Shown in pieces: positions 1 through 11,454 of a stretch of DNA of 64,000 nt (position 1 is the first letter of the stretch; the number at the start of each line of letters is the position of its first letter). Origin of the DNA: Capsicum annuum. Taxonomy: Eukaryota > Streptophyta > Magnoliopsida > Solanales > Solanaceae. The stretch is taken from positions 86,424,423 to 86,488,422 of the forward strand of contig NC_061118.1 in NCBI RefSeq assembly GCF_002878395.1. Reading direction: 5' to 3'. A program made the translations under genes and the position numbers. The notes below the pieces were generated by a model. That model did not search any database. It had not been told where the DNA came from and saw only the letters and a program-made list of their open reading frames with translations.

Positions 1-1075
1 TAACCTTATTACATATAAAAAAAATTATATTAACAGGTACCACAAGTAAGAGAATAAGAAACCAGTATCCTTTCAATCTACTCCAACCAAAGCAGTAGAT
101 ATTTTTGAAGATGCTAATAGAAATGGAATGACCCTCATTAATTGTGTAGTAATGCAGATCTTGAGATAGAGACTATAAAGATCCCGAGGATCAAAAAATA
201 ATGATTCCACTAGAAACGATGATCGCTACTATCATTGTGGAAGGCCTAGACACTTCCAACAAAACTTTCCAGAATTAATAAGAAAGACATCCAGGAAGAA
301 TCAAAATTTTAGAGCCTGGAGTGATGAGGATAAAGCTAAAGAAAAATAGAAGCCGCCAATATATACTTCATGGAAATAGGTAAATCTAAAGAGGTAAGAC
401 AACAAAATTATCATAACTATAATATTCTTAAATCCAACTTGAATATGATAACCTACGAGCTTCAAAAATTCACAGACGGATATAATAAACTAGATTAAGA
501 GAAAAAAATTTGTGAATCATGATTTAAACAAAAACTCAAAGGGAAACGACAAAACTGGCAAATAGAAATTGAAGAATGTCAAATTGAAGACCTACTTCAT
601 GAAGAGCTTAATGGTGCAAAAATAAAACTACATAGTTTTAGGAAATCCCTATAGTTTTGTATGATCAAATTCCTTCAAAAACTACTCTAGTTCCTCATTA
701 GGGTCATTTAAATCAGCTAAGACCTCTTTCTCCTCTCGAGGACCCATCTATTTTATCAATGGATAAAGAGGGCACAAATTCTATAGTTACAGGCATAAGC
801 CTAAAGTGTGTGGGTTTAAAGGCCCAAAGAAAGCACATCTAACCTACAAGGACCCAAGATCACTTAGGTTTCTAAGCAGAATTAATCTTCTTATTTTGTA
901 GGAATGTGTTCGCGAAAACCATAAAAAGGATGGGCTCCTAATGGCTGATGTTCCAAATACATGTCCAAAAAGAAAGAAATATCCTCTGCTTTGAAGAATG
1001 CATTTGAAGGATCAACCAAATTCAGTGACAACGCCAGAGGTAATGTCACCAGAGTCGACTCACGGTGTGACTACT
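1..1075 (+). pseudogene. copia gag to protease relic
   Basis: The capsid/nucleocapsid part of a copia polyprotein. Around 227-271 the frame reads YYHCGRPRHFQQNFPE, a CCHC zinc knuckle whose first Cys is Tyr and whose last Cys is lost. It is followed by RAWSDED (about 310-330), the acidic stretch that usually follows the knuckle in plant copia gag. At about 780-850 the frame reads KFYSYRHKPKVCGFKGPKKA, resembling the second His/Cys-rich segment. About 1015-1050 reads as KFSDNARGNVT, like the Gly/Asp-rich strand just after the copia protease site. Several stops and frame changes occur. The product would package element RNA in cytoplasmic particles, but no functional protein can be made here. 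Confidence 0.65.
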
Positions 1076-1389
1076 GGTTTGGAATCTCCCTTAAATAAAA
1101 AAGTAGTTTATCAAACATGACAATATTAGTATCTATCTCTTTGGTGAATGCCAAAAATGGGAAAGAGAATATGCAACATGTCATATCATCAACATATCTT
1201 TCACCTATAACAATAAAGTAAGAATAACAGGTGAGTGATTTACAATCCAGAGATGATGCTCACACAATCTCTGAGCCTTTATAAGATGAGTCAGCTATAC
1301 CTCCTTCAAAGTTAACTTCTACATCTAAAATGATGAGACTGAAAAGAAGATAGATATATAGCTCAAGGCTATTCCCTCCAAGAAGATAA
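1076..1389 (+). other. Pol interval lacking recognisable integrase
   Basis: This stretch joins the gag/protease relic to the RT relic. In a complete copia element about 2 kb of integrase would sit here, and I cannot find its HHCC or DDE landmarks. A weak polar, Ser/Pro/acidic-like reading around 1240-1330 could be the linker before RT. It is most simply a large internal deletion. Confidence 0.45.
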
Positions 1390-2075
1390 TGGCTTCAATA
1401 AAATCTTTGTTCCTGTGACAAAGTAAGAATCAATACAAATTATCATTATTAGTTGTCCTAAAATATTTTTAAACTACTAAAGTGCTCCATAGTCTCAAGC
1501 GAGCTCCAAAGGCTTGGCATTAGAAATTGAGTACTTCCCTAGTTTTTTTTTTAAAAGAAGAGGGTATTTTTGATACAATTCTAAGTCCTTAAAATTTTTT
1601 TTGGGACTTCTTACAAAACATGTTTTAATATTATTCTTTATAAATCTAATATCTTCATGTGAGAATTTTACTATTCTAATGAAAGTTTTTGTCACATGAG
1701 TGATGCCCCAAGTTCATAACTCATCAAGGAGCAAACTTTAGTTGATTCGCCAACAACTAGAGCAGTATGCACAACCATTGGGAATTGTTGTACTTAAATT
1801 CTATGAAATCATGCATCAACTAGTTGATTTTATTTTTTCTTTTAAGTCTGTTCCCAAAATGTGTGACAATACGGGTGTTGTTAGTCTATCTAAATATTCT
1901 ATAAATCAAGGGCAAAACATATTTGCATTAAGCATCATTTTATTCATAATTATGGAGAAAGTGGGGATTTTTTGTTGACTCCAAAAAACTGCATGTATTT
2001 TTTAAAAAACCATTGATAAAAGAAAGATCTTGTTTTCTCAGAAAAAGATTTGGGATTAATGATTTATGAGTCATA
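1390..2075 (+). pseudogene. copia reverse transcriptase and RNase H relic
   Basis: About 1405-1430 reads FNKIFVPVTK, resembling the RT entry motif of copia (Val-Pro-Val-x-Arg). About 1478-1580 reads ALHSLKRAPKAWH*KLSTS, matching the conserved LYGLKQAPRAW-type block. The YVDD region near 1620-1650 is too damaged to read. From 1742 a 78-codon open stretch contains VPKMCDNTGVVSLSK, the RNase H block with conserved Cys-Asp-Asn-Thr, and a shifted frame to about 2070 continues with KKPLIKERSCFLRKR, like the RNase H C-terminus (TKPL...ERF..LR). The protein would copy element RNA to DNA and remove the RNA strand. Multiple frameshifts show it is inactive. Confidence 0.7.
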
Positions 2076-2368
2076 TTTTTGGACACAAAATATTTTACTA
2101 AGTCCAATTTTACCTATTTTTACCAAAAAAGAGTCTTTTAAAAAAGGAAGCAATTATTAACTTCACCATTTCCCATGACTCCTCTCCCATCCTTTTATCT
2201 TCCCTATGTATTGTTACCTCCATCAGTCACTTTTCACTTTACACACCTTCACTTTTCTCTTCTCTAACCTTTCTGAACATCCATCTCTCACCTTTTTGCA
2301 TCTAAGTTTTCTTAATTGTTTTTTATCCTCCCTCTCTCATACTATAATTCTAACCTCCTATCTCTACC

Positions 2369-3751
2369 ATGACAAAGATTTATTGTATGTCTAATATATC
2401 TAGAATCTCTTTCGATGATCCCATTTTTCTCTCTGAGTTATCCAATGAATCCTCATCTCAATCTACTCTCCTCAAGAGACGACAACCCTCTTCTAGCCCC
2501 GTCTCATTCATAAAAATACCTCATTCGAATCTTTCTAACTCCCTTCCTCCAGAAGAGATGCATTGATTCTGGACAAACTCTCACAAAGAAAAATTTCACT
2601 CATTCAAAAATTTCTCCATAGTACCCAATCGCATCGTCAATCTTAGTCTATTAAACGATGCCTCTTGCAATGTTAGTCACTTTTTTAAATTTCAAGATCT
2701 GTCCTTACTTTTTTGCCTCTGTGGACTTCTAGTTTATAAGGACCCTGTCTGCATATTTTATGCTAATCTCCGAATTTCCCCAGATAGTGGTGAATTTGAG
2801 ACTCTTGTTCTAGGCACAAGAATTGTTTTGAATAACTTCCTATTTGAAAATGTTTTTGATACTAAGTTTTCTAGTGTGTTCTTTTTTATGAATAGTAACT
2901 AGACTGAGGACTTTGAAGTGTAGTTTGAGGAAGCCAAGAAATTTCTGTCTGAACTTGACTCTGTGTCAACAACCTTTGGTCCCTTGTCTTTATATTTCAA
3001 ATTTCTCTTAATGGCCAATATTATTGATACCAATCTAATTCTGTGAAAAGGATCCCTTAGAAACAACACTTGTTGTGATGTCTTTGTGCTATACTATCTG
3101 TTCAAGAAGATCAAAATTAATTAGGCAACCTGGATACGACAGTACATGCTTGAGAGTACAAGGAAAGTCCATGCCTCTGCCATTTTGCCATATGGTCTAC
3201 TCATCACTCAGATCCTTCCATTCTACTCCATCAATCTCTCTACTTATCCTTTTATAGAAGTTGCTGCAACTTATGATTCAAGAAAGTTTAGCGGCATGGG
3301 ATATGTCCTGGTGGAAGATGAATGGTGCAAGGAAAAGTCTACCTGTGCTAAGGATGAGCCTCCAAAGGTAAGTAAATTTGCTTATAAACCCTCTACCTCT
3401 TTGTTGAAGAAACTCAAAGAACTCAAGAAATGGTTTAAAGCCATTGAGAAAGGTGTCATGCAACTCTAGGAGTCGACTACTAAACTGCTGGACCTTGGGA
3501 AAAGTACAAGCTCTAACATAAGTATGGTCTGGTTGCCACTTGACAGGCTCAAATCAGAAGGAGTCAAGCTGTTCTCTCGAATGATTTCTTGCATGGACTC
3601 TTTCAAGTCCCAAGTCTCTTTCTCAAATGATAATGTGGATATTTATGTTCAAACCTCCTACTCCTTCTTTGTCAAAAATGTTGAAAAATCCTATGACAAG
3701 TTCTGTCATAATATGCATAATACCCTAATATACTTCCTGGTGAAATGGTGA
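2369..3751 (+). pseudogene. Third ORF of the copia element (putative plant transposon protein type)
   Basis: One reading frame covers about 460 codons, interrupted by six stop codons (2564, 2900, 2921, 3044, 3122, 3467) and no frameshift that I can see. Most stops are one transition or transversion from a sense codon. The N-terminus is Ser-rich and polar. The middle reads PVCIFYANLRISPDSGEFET, and the later part has the block SAILPYGLLITQILPFYSI followed by GMGYVLVEDEW, which resembles the 'putative plant transposon protein' domain found with copia elements in Solanaceae. The C-terminus has Lys/Leu-rich, coiled-coil-like segments (about 3390-3450). The start at 2369 is the first Met in frame after a stop-rich leader; the true start is uncertain. 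Function is unknown. Its place after RNase H matches the extra ORF of Sireviruses. Confidence 0.6.
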
Positions 3752-4240
3752 ATTATGAAATTTTATTCAAAAGGGGTTTCATGTCCCTTATGTTAATGGG
3801 TTGTAAGATAATATTTATCCTTCTATCTGAAATATTTTTTTGCTCTGCCTAGTCAATAGATTATGACTGTCCATGTTGTTCTATTATGTCTCATTTCCTA
3901 TTCTCTCTATGTATTTTATTTTTTGCTGCTATTATTTTGATTATGAAATAAGGAGAAGAACGATAGGAACATTAGAAAAATCAAGAAATCAGGAAGCACC
4001 TATCAGTCAAGAGGAATAAGATCAAGTTAACAGTCGACTTTCAACACACAAAGGTGGATTGATGTACAACAAACATGGGATAGCAGATATACTCACAAGT
4101 CAGGGGTAGAAAGTCAACTTTTGGCATACAAAGGCTGACTGATACCCAAGAAACTAGGGATAAAAAAGATACTTACAAGTTAGTGGGTGAAAGATGACTG
4201 ACAGAGAAATCAACTGATATTTAATCTTGTTTGTCATTAT
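3752..4240 (+). other. Untranslated stretch between ORF3 and polypurine tract
   Basis: No coding pattern is visible. The stretch holds two imperfect copies of a segment around 4030-4200 (CAGTCGACTTTCAACACACA-like, then AGTCAACTTTTGGCATACAA), i.e. a degenerate duplication just before the polypurine tract. It is the expected 3' non-coding part of the copia element. Confidence 0.5.
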
Positions 4241-4255
4241 AAAAAAGGGGGAGAT
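4241..4255 (+). promoter_or_regulatory. copia polypurine tract
   Basis: A run of A then G (AAAAAAGGGGGAGAT) directly precedes the LTR that opens TGTATGCC. In copia elements this purine run resists RNase H and primes plus-strand DNA synthesis. The A-rich, G-rich, GAT then TG arrangement is the usual plant copia signature, so it fixes the LTR start at 4256. Confidence 0.8.
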
Positions 4256-5187
4256 TGTATGCCTCTGAAGTTTATGTTTTAATAATAACAAACTAATAAG
4301 TGGATCTTTGTAGGACATTGAAGACTACAAATAATGGAAACCGACTTTAGGAATAGAAGGACATTAACTTACAATCCGTTACATCAAAGAAAATAAATTA
4401 GAATGATGACAAATGGAAGGACAATCCCAGTCCCATAAGTCTCGACAAATCAAATCAATCATGGAGAATCTTTGGACCAAAAGTCTTGACAAATTAGATC
4501 AATAAAAACTAAATAAAAGAAAGAAGAGATCACAAGCATATTTGGAAAAACATCAATATATACAAGACCAAAAAGGAAAATAGATCACGGACATATCTGA
4601 TATGGACGTTATCCAAAACCGTGTATGGACATATCAAATGGATACATTCCTCAATCAAAGAATCAATTTAAATCCTTAGTTAAGAAGAAATCTCTTTGGT
4701 TTCCTTAAGAAAAGTAGCACTCAAAGACTATAAAAGATGAAGATTGAAGATAGACACGTGTTACGCAACTTCAAGGAGAAAAATCAAAGTGTCTCAATCT
4801 TATTCTCACAAGGCTTTGCAACTTTTAATTTACAATTGTTATATACAGAGTAAGATTGAGTCAACTTTTTAACATAAATTAAAGCTATGTCACAAGATTT
4901 GAAGAGCAAAATTAGTCTTTAAAACTTATTTCCTATCATTATACTCGAGCATGACATTGAACGATCTAAGGAAACTTTAAAATCCAAGGGGACTTGAAGT
5001 AGGTACCACATTGGTGTTCCAAACCAAGATAAATCTATATGTTATTACTTTACATTATGTTATTTATTTGCTTAGATTTTTTAAATCTAATCTACTTTGT
5101 GAAGTGCACTGATCTGCAGGCGAGTCGACTGTGAAGAGTCAGTAGTCAACTCACAAAAAAATTTTAATTCACTCCCTCTTGAATTGT
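4256..5187 (+). repeat. 3' LTR of the copia element
   Basis: It starts TGTATGCCTCTGAAGTTTAT right after the polypurine tract, a form common to Sirevirus-like LTRs (aagtttatgttttaataataacaaa). It ends near 5187 at the pyrimidine-rich ACTCCCTCTTGAATTG, like the common copia terminus. The length of about 930 bp is plausible. The exact 3' end and target duplication are not clear because no 5' LTR is available for comparison. Confidence 0.65.
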
Positions 5188-5189
5188 AT

Positions 5190-6260
5190 GTATTTAAAAT
5201 ATCCCTTTATATCATGCAGTAGTTAAAGACTAGTTCACTTTTACAAATACCCAGAATTCTTATAATTATAATCAATTTCATACTATGGGGTTGGTGTCAT
5301 AACCACTTTAAAATGCACAAGTTTGGGAAAATCACAATTCCCTAATTCATTCACTATACCCATGCACCCATAAGTTCAAAACCATATTTAAAACATAGAA
5401 ATCATATATAAACCATGAGAAATATTATTCAATTCATAAATATTCAAAAACCTCAACCCTTGTTTCAAAACCATCATAATAATCTCATGAACAATACTTC
5501 AAATCACATGATTTCACAAAATTATCAATGAGGGAAGAGTAATATGTCTATAATAGTAAGACGTATAGAGAGAAATCTCCTTTGAGAGCCCTAATTGATC
5601 AACCTCTTGAAAACTCTAAGTGTTTTGACCTTGAGATTTGGGAGTATTTAAGATGTTTGTTAGATTGTTTTTGAGTGCTAATAATACCATTAAGAGGTTA
5701 TAAGATAATGGTTTCAAGTTATGTAAGAGGGGAAATGTCTAGAATGCCCTCAACTTAAAAGCTAAAAAAGTGTCACCTTTGACTATGAGTCAACCCCTTG
5801 ACTCGTAACTACACCTTATGACTCATCACCACGAGTCGTAACCAACGCAGTACCACCAAATCATCCTACACTATTATCCTTATGACTAAATTGCACCACT
5901 CATAATACGACCATACGACTCGTAAGGTACAGTTCTTGTCAACACAAAACACAATTTGGGACTTACACTGGACACCCTCTGATTACACCTAATGACTCAT
6001 AACATATCCTTGCATCTTTTAGTGAGCCACTCGTACACATAGTAGAATAAAGCCACAAACTTATTGGTTAAGTTACGACTCATCCCAATGACTTGTGAGG
6101 ATACCCTACGACTCATAAGGTCCAATCTTAACTAGAGTAGTGAGCTTAAAGCTTGAGAAATTTCCAAGGGCCAAAATCCGAGATGTTTCAATGCTATTCT
6201 TAAAAAGTATCTAAGTGAAAGTAAGTAGAAATTCTCTATGTTTGTTTTCCCTTCATCTTT
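5190..6260 (-). repeat. Probable minus-strand gypsy LTR relic with TACGACTC motifs
   Basis: No coding sequence is visible. Between 5780 and 6120 the motif TACGACTCATAAGG and variants (ACGACTCGTAAGG, ATGACTCATAAC) recur about ten times, some inverted. In the reverse complement this resembles the CpG-bearing repeat block that sits in the U3 of the other gypsy LTRs in this window. The flanking text (5281-5560) also looks like LTR body read backwards. No terminal TG/CA or target duplication was found, so the boundaries are approximate. Confidence 0.35.
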
Positions 6261-6828
6261 AGAGGCTCTTTTCTCTGATGATGATTTGCTTCTCAACGAA
6301 GTTTTCCATATAAAAGGGTCAAAAATATCATTCGTAAACCGTCCTCTATTTAACCTTTTCACTTTACTTATTCATCCAAACCATTACCAAAGAGAGAACC
6401 TCCTACTGCATTTAAATAATCCTACAAAACTAAATCTACCTCTCACGTCTAAAAAAAACACGTTTGTTAACCTTCTTTATCAACTATAACTGGTTCTTCA
6501 ACTCCCACTAAGTCCCTCTAATATTTTATCCTAATCCTAATCTTGGTCACATCAATAAGTTTTAAAAATAAATTATGATGTGTGGCAGAGTTCTCAAAAG
6601 TTTTGAGGGCCTTGAGATGACAACTTTACTTACTAAGATTGTTACATAAGGTTGGAGCTCCTTATTTACTCAAGGTACGACTCAACGTAAGTTGTCAAGA
6701 AGAAAGTTATTGGGTTTTATATAAATAATGATTTTTATGGAATGATGTTACATCAACTATGCTTAGGATTCCATAAATCTCATTTTATAATATTGCTTGA
6801 ATCTTTGATGTGCCTACTATAGTTTGGA
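6261..6828. other. Unassigned AT-rich stretch
   Basis: An open stretch on + from 6238 to 6489 (83 codons) has no motif I recognise and a skewed Leu/Asn content, so I do not call it a gene. The remainder shows no coding pattern. It is the sequence into which the next solo LTR was inserted. Confidence 0.4.
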
Positions 6829-6833
6829 GTCAC
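6829..6833 (+). repeat. Left target-site duplication (GTCAC)
   Basis: Five bases GTCAC precede the LTR start. The matching copy after the LTR is GTTAC (9350-9354), one mismatch. Five-base duplications are the rule for Ty3/gypsy integrases. Confidence 0.6.
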
Positions 6834-9349
6834 TGTAATACCCCATACTTTTCCTAGCTTAAATTCATCCCTAGAATGTTAAGTATTTACTTCAAAGATG
6901 AATACTATTTATTTCATGTGGTATTTTTAAGATTTCAACTTTTTATTGTGTGGTAAATTGAATAAGCTTTCCATCGATACCAAATTCACCTAAATCCGAC
7001 ACTCGATTGAGAAGTTTGAGCATTTTTAAGTTAACAGTATGCCACCTAGAATCTCAACGCATCACGGAGAAGTAAAAATGGCAATCGTCAATGCTAGTGG
7101 ACCTCCGCGATATTGGCATATTACGAAATGGTCCATTTTCCTATTTGTCAATATCCAGTAGCCCAATGGGATCTTACTGTATCACGTTGGTGGTTAAAAT
7201 GACATTTCAAAAGGGCATCATAGTTCCTATACATCACGCCAAACCCTCAGTTTCCAGTTTTCTATTTTCAGTGGCTCAACGCAATCACAACGCGTCACGC
7301 CAGGTGCCTATTTCAGAAAATTTTGACAAAAATTAAAAGCTTCGTCCAGGGTTAAATTAGCCTTTTCCCAAAATTTTATTTTGTCCAGATATGGGATTTA
7401 ATCCCTAAAATCATTCTCAAGTCATTCTTTATTGAATTTTCTCCAAATCATAGCATTCTCTCTCAAGGAAAAGAAAACCCTAGATCATCAACTTCCTCCC
7501 CAAGAAATCCAAATTTCCTCCATTAATTCCCCAAAGAACTTCAAGATTAAGGGTTCTCAATACAAGAACTCAAAGAATTCATCTTCAAAGCATCAATAGA
7601 GATCAAAGATTCAAGTTTTAGCATCTAAGATCATCAATTGAGGTATGTGGGATTATGAACAAGGATAATCCTTACATCCTTGTGCCCAAAACTTATTTTA
7701 AATTCAAAATTTACTGAAATTTATATGATTTTTCATGAAATTCCAGTTAGGGTTTATACCCATTATTGTTATTTATAAGATTATGAGATTCCCAATGATA
7801 TAGAAGTTAAATTCCATGGTTATGTTCATATTTTCATGCATATTGCTAAAATTTCTAGATTTGAGTTGATTTATCAATATTTACATTATCAAGCATGAAC
7901 ATTTTGGTATTTTAACATGATTTTGATGCATGGGTCATTAATCCCTAATTAAGATTGCTATTTCAAGATTATTTATGCTATGAGCACCCTCAAATAAGAT
8001 TATTCTCAAATTTTGATAAAGATTTGACCTTTTTGGTCCTACGTTAAGATAAAAAGTCCACTTTGTTCATATGACTTGAGATTTAAAGAAAAGAAAGAGC
8101 ATAATTGATTTTCTTCTAAACTCTTGTGCTATTTTTGAAGTGGATTTCTTAAGACTTTGAGCATAAGAATGGGAGTAGTATTTAGCACCAAGATGGGTAT
8201 GTTACTAACGTTTCATGCCCCAGAACTATGTGCCACCATAGGATTAAGATTATTTCCACTTCTATGTGGATGACTAAGATTGTGATCACTTAAGATAAAA
8301 AGTTCTATTCTGATGGCAAGGGTAGAATAGCCCTACCTAATAGGGGAAAGACGTGGAACTCCATAGATGCTCACATGGTGTATGTCGGTTAGAAGAACCT
8401 CCCAAAAAGATGTCCCCTACTCTTAAAATAGTCTATTGGTTTAAAGCCTTAAGATAAAGTATTTTTTCCTTACAGCTTAATGGTAAAATATTTTGGAATA
8501 GTTTCTCAGAAAAGAATAATAGAAAGCATTTATAAAACTAAGTGTAAAAGCTCATAAAGCTTACTCGGATTATGCTTTACAGAAAGATATTACTTTCAGA
8601 TATCAGATTTAAAGAGTGAGTCCTTTCTATACTTAGACTGTATGATTTAAAGAGAGAATGCAAGTAAAACTTTTAAAACTAAATGTTATGACTCACTAGA
8701 TTTATAAAGTATGATTTGTTACTCAAGATCTTTAATATTTTAGATATTCCAGCTTATGTGAGTCATTTACATTTAGCATTCATTGTTTTACAAATTATGA
8801 TGATTGATATTATGTTTTACTCATGCATTCACCCCCATATACTCAGTACATCCTCAAATTACTGATCCATATATATGTCTATTACTACATTGTCTCATAA
8901 TATAGGTATAAGTTTAGTTGTAGCACGGATACCGTACTCAAACAGTTTGCAACTTCCAGTCAACAGGTGATGAGTCTTCTTAATTCAAAGGCTCGAGTCA
9001 GTCATATAGTTTGAGAAATATTTTATTTTTATTTATTCAGTTTTATTGATTTGGGATAGTTGGGGGTCATGTCCTGGCTACCTATAGTTAATACTAGTAG
9101 AGGCTTCATAGATAGTCAGTACAGTTAAGGTATTTGATTCTAATTTTGTTTGTAAAAGCAGAGTTATAATTATTTTAATTTAGTTTGGTATTGATCAGAT
9201 TCAGAAAAGAGTTATCTTCTGCTTATTTCATTCAGATTTACGTATTTTATTCAGTTACTTATAACTTATGCCAGTAGAAGAGTTAGCTTGGGATCACTTG
9301 TAGTCCTAAGTACCGTGTGACTTCTCAGGACTATTTTTGAGGTGTTATA
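6834..9349 (+). repeat. Solo gypsy LTR (family G)
   Basis: It starts TGTAATACCCCATACTTTTC, the typical opening of this class, and ends GGTGTTATA. It is flanked by near-perfect 5-bp duplications and is not followed by a primer-binding site, so it is a solo LTR left by LTR-LTR recombination. Inside are a CpG block (about 7040-7300, with TCACGGAG and CTCCGCGA), a leader and a splice-donor-like GAG|GTATGTGG at 7643. The 3' end (GGGTTAGCTTGG-type text, here AGTTAGCTTGGGATCACTTG) resembles the ends of LTRs A, B and D. No protein is encoded. Confidence 0.8.
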
Positions 9350-9354
9350 GTTAC
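9350..9354 (+). repeat. Right target-site duplication (GTTAC)
   Basis: It pairs with GTCAC at 6829-6833 and differs by one transition, consistent with an old insertion. Confidence 0.55.
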
Positions 9355-9434
9355 TATATGAAATATGAATGGCCACTTTTGGTAAATCTTCCCTTTTCTA
9401 TGGATATTATTCATAAAATTTTGAGTCAACCCAT

Positions 9435-9564
9435 TTTTCTTCACCATCTCAGAGTTAAATAATTAGAAATATCTCATTTGCATAAGCCTTATTTTAACAT
9501 TTTCTTCACCATCTCAGAGTTAAATAATTAGAAATGTCTCATTTGCATAAGATTTATTTTAACA
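9435..9564 (+). repeat. 65-bp direct tandem duplication
   Basis: Two adjacent copies, 9435-9499 and 9500-9564, both open TTTTCTTCACCATCTCAGAG and end ATTTTAACA. I count three differences in 65 bases. The closeness shows a fairly recent local duplication inside an otherwise heavily decayed stretch. Confidence 0.85.
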
Positions 9565-10500
9565 TGGTTCACAAGATCACTCTTCATATAAAAGAAAGAA
9601 GGACTAAAGCCAACTACTTGGATAGGACTCTATAGAGTTGTTGGATTCTAACGTCTAGATTGACTTACCAAGTTTGATTCACAAGCACATGAATAAGGTT
9701 CTTCATTAGGATGAAATGGTCGCTCCTTGGCATATGGATTCTGGTTGGGCTAAAATTTTGATACCTTTGATATCTCAGTCCCTGTGTGGGAGTTTCAAAC
9801 TACTAAGGATGTGTTAGGCAAGTAAGTCATTCTGCCCTCCCTGAGTCAAGGCAGTGTGCTAATATTCCTCTCCAAAAGACCTAAAATACTTTGGCTAAGA
9901 AAATTAAAGAGGTGAAGGCTGATAGGGAAACTCAAGCTCAAGTTAAAGCAACTCTTAGGACAGGAATTTAAAATCTAAAAAATGATCTTTCCTAAGAGAG
10001 AACCATTAATTTAAACACTATTCATCATCTAAAATAGTTATTCCCATTTATTCTATCCACCTGATAGTCTTTCTATCCTAGTCTCTTAGGGTTATCATTC
10101 ATCTATGTTTTTGCTTAATAGTGTTAAGTTCTTTTTGGTACTTTTTTATCTTTTGTGATCATCCTTTTGAACATAAATTTAGTGGATCTCTGTTAGCTTA
10201 GCTGGCTTTTATTTTCTTGTTCAGATTCATATGCTTTTAATTTAAAATTGGTTATGTTCCGATTTTCTTGGTGATAGCCTAAGTGGACATGAATGGTTGA
10301 AGTAATATTTTTGCTCCTAATATACATATATTATTCTTTTTAATGATTCTAAAAGGGAAAAGAAAATAGAGGATTGTGCAATGCTTATAACCCATAGACT
10401 AACCTGTTTTATTCTAGTGTTTTATGTTTAAAGTGTCTACTGATAAGGGTATTGGATACTCAAACACAAAAGGTTTATCATCAAAGTAAGAGGTTATTTT
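9565..10500 (+). pseudogene. Retroelement coding and 3' non-coding relic upstream of a copia LTR
   Basis: Around 9650-10020 a + frame, with breaks, reads VAPWHMDSGWAKI and then VWEFQTTKDVLGK. It is followed by a Lys/Glu/Gln-rich, coiled-coil-like run (KEVKADRETQAQVKATL). I do not recognise the family with certainty. Its place ahead of a copia-like LTR and its coiled-coil end resemble the tail of a third ORF like the one at 2369-3751, but this is inference. From 10020 to 10500 I see only pyrimidine-rich non-coding sequence. Confidence 0.35.
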
Positions 10501-11450
10501 TTTGGGTTTTATAAAAGTTTTGATGATTGAAAAAATGAATGAAACATGCTGGTTAAGATGTTTTACAGATGCACAGGTGCAAGAAGGTAAGCTCATAGTA
10601 AGGTCATCAAAAGAAAGGAAAAGACTTCTCGATTGAAGGAATGGATAAGTAGTTATATTTGATAAACTCAAAATAGCTACCATGTGCTAAATTTAAGAGT
10701 TGGAGTTTGGATACAACACCTGAAGAAATTAGAGTTTGAATTGAAAAATGAGTTATACTTAAAGTAGAACTATACGAGATAAGACATCTGATGGGAAAAG
10801 AAGTTTGATTCTAAGAAGAACTCTTTGGAGAGTTGGTTTAAATAGAGAGAGTGTTTTTCACTATCACTCACACACTTAAAAAGTAAAAATTAAATTGAAA
10901 ATTTGTCTTGGCTGTGTGTAACTTAGAGATTGAAAAAAAACATTGCTAAACCTAGTCCTGGTACGAAGAAAGATAAGGGGTCTTAGTCTTTATCTATTAG
11001 AAGTTGGTTCTTGAGTCATAATTCTGATGTAATTCTAGATTTAGTGAATTATAAACTTACTTAGCTTATTATCTTCAAGTTAGTGAACTCAAAGACTTAG
11101 AGTCACATACTTGGTTTGTAAATTAAGCGTTAATTAGGAGTTAGAGTTCATATGTCCGAGGTTACAAAAGTCTTAAAATATTTTGTTGTCGAGTCTCAAG
11201 TTCTTTCATAAAGTTTAGGGTGGTATTCTGTAGAGGTGTATCTCAGGCTGTTCCACCTTTTTGAGCTGGGTGTTTTTCATGTGAAAGTAATTATCTCCTT
11301 TACTTAAACTATTACTACTTTATTAAAACACATTAGGAAACTTGATTCATTCTTACGCAAATCTTAAGAAACTATAAGTAATATGATAGGTCATGTAGAA
11401 TATCAATTTTTTTTGGTTTCAATTCCTTTGACTAAGTTGACTTAAGAGAA
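10501..11450 (+). repeat. Probable Ty1/copia LTR, degenerate
   Basis: A purine-rich AAGTAAGAGG lies just before TGGGTTTTATAAAAGTTTTG, the usual opening of a plant copia LTR (…AGTTTTGATGATT…). The end around 11430-11450 (TTTGACTAAGTTGACTTAAG) resembles a copia LTR terminus. The length, about 950 bp, fits. No second LTR, target duplication or PBS can be identified. At about 11455 the sequence switches abruptly to gypsy pol. Confidence 0.5.
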
Positions 11451-11454
11451 TGTA

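Larger units (their letters stand above)
1..5187 (+). mobile_element. Degenerate Ty1/copia element with third ORF (5' end outside window)
   Basis: An ordered series of copia parts lies on the + strand: gag zinc knuckle (about 227), gag C-terminal/protease junction (780-1075), RT (1395-1700), RNase H (1742-2075), an extra ORF (2369-3751), a polypurine tract (4241) and a 3' LTR (4256). Integrase is missing between about 1075 and 1390, so part of pol has been deleted. The order gag-pol-ORF3-LTR is that of Sirevirus-like copia elements, which carry an additional ORF after RNase H (family knowledge). Gag and pol are broken by many stops and frameshifts, so the element is dead. The 5' LTR and PBS would lie left of position 1. 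Lineage assignment is inference. Confidence 0.75.

Noticed and set aside
2206..2394. 62-codon open frame before ORF3
   Set aside because: Pyrimidine-rich leader in a different frame (Leu/Phe/Ser only). Not a separate gene.
6238..6489. 83-codon plus-strand open frame
   Set aside because: No motif, skewed Leu/Asn content, and no gene-like context. Chance openness is likely.
10414..10683. 89-codon minus-strand open frame
   Set aside because: It straddles the start of the copia LTR and shows no domain. The + strand reading (purine tract plus LTR opening) explains the sequence better.
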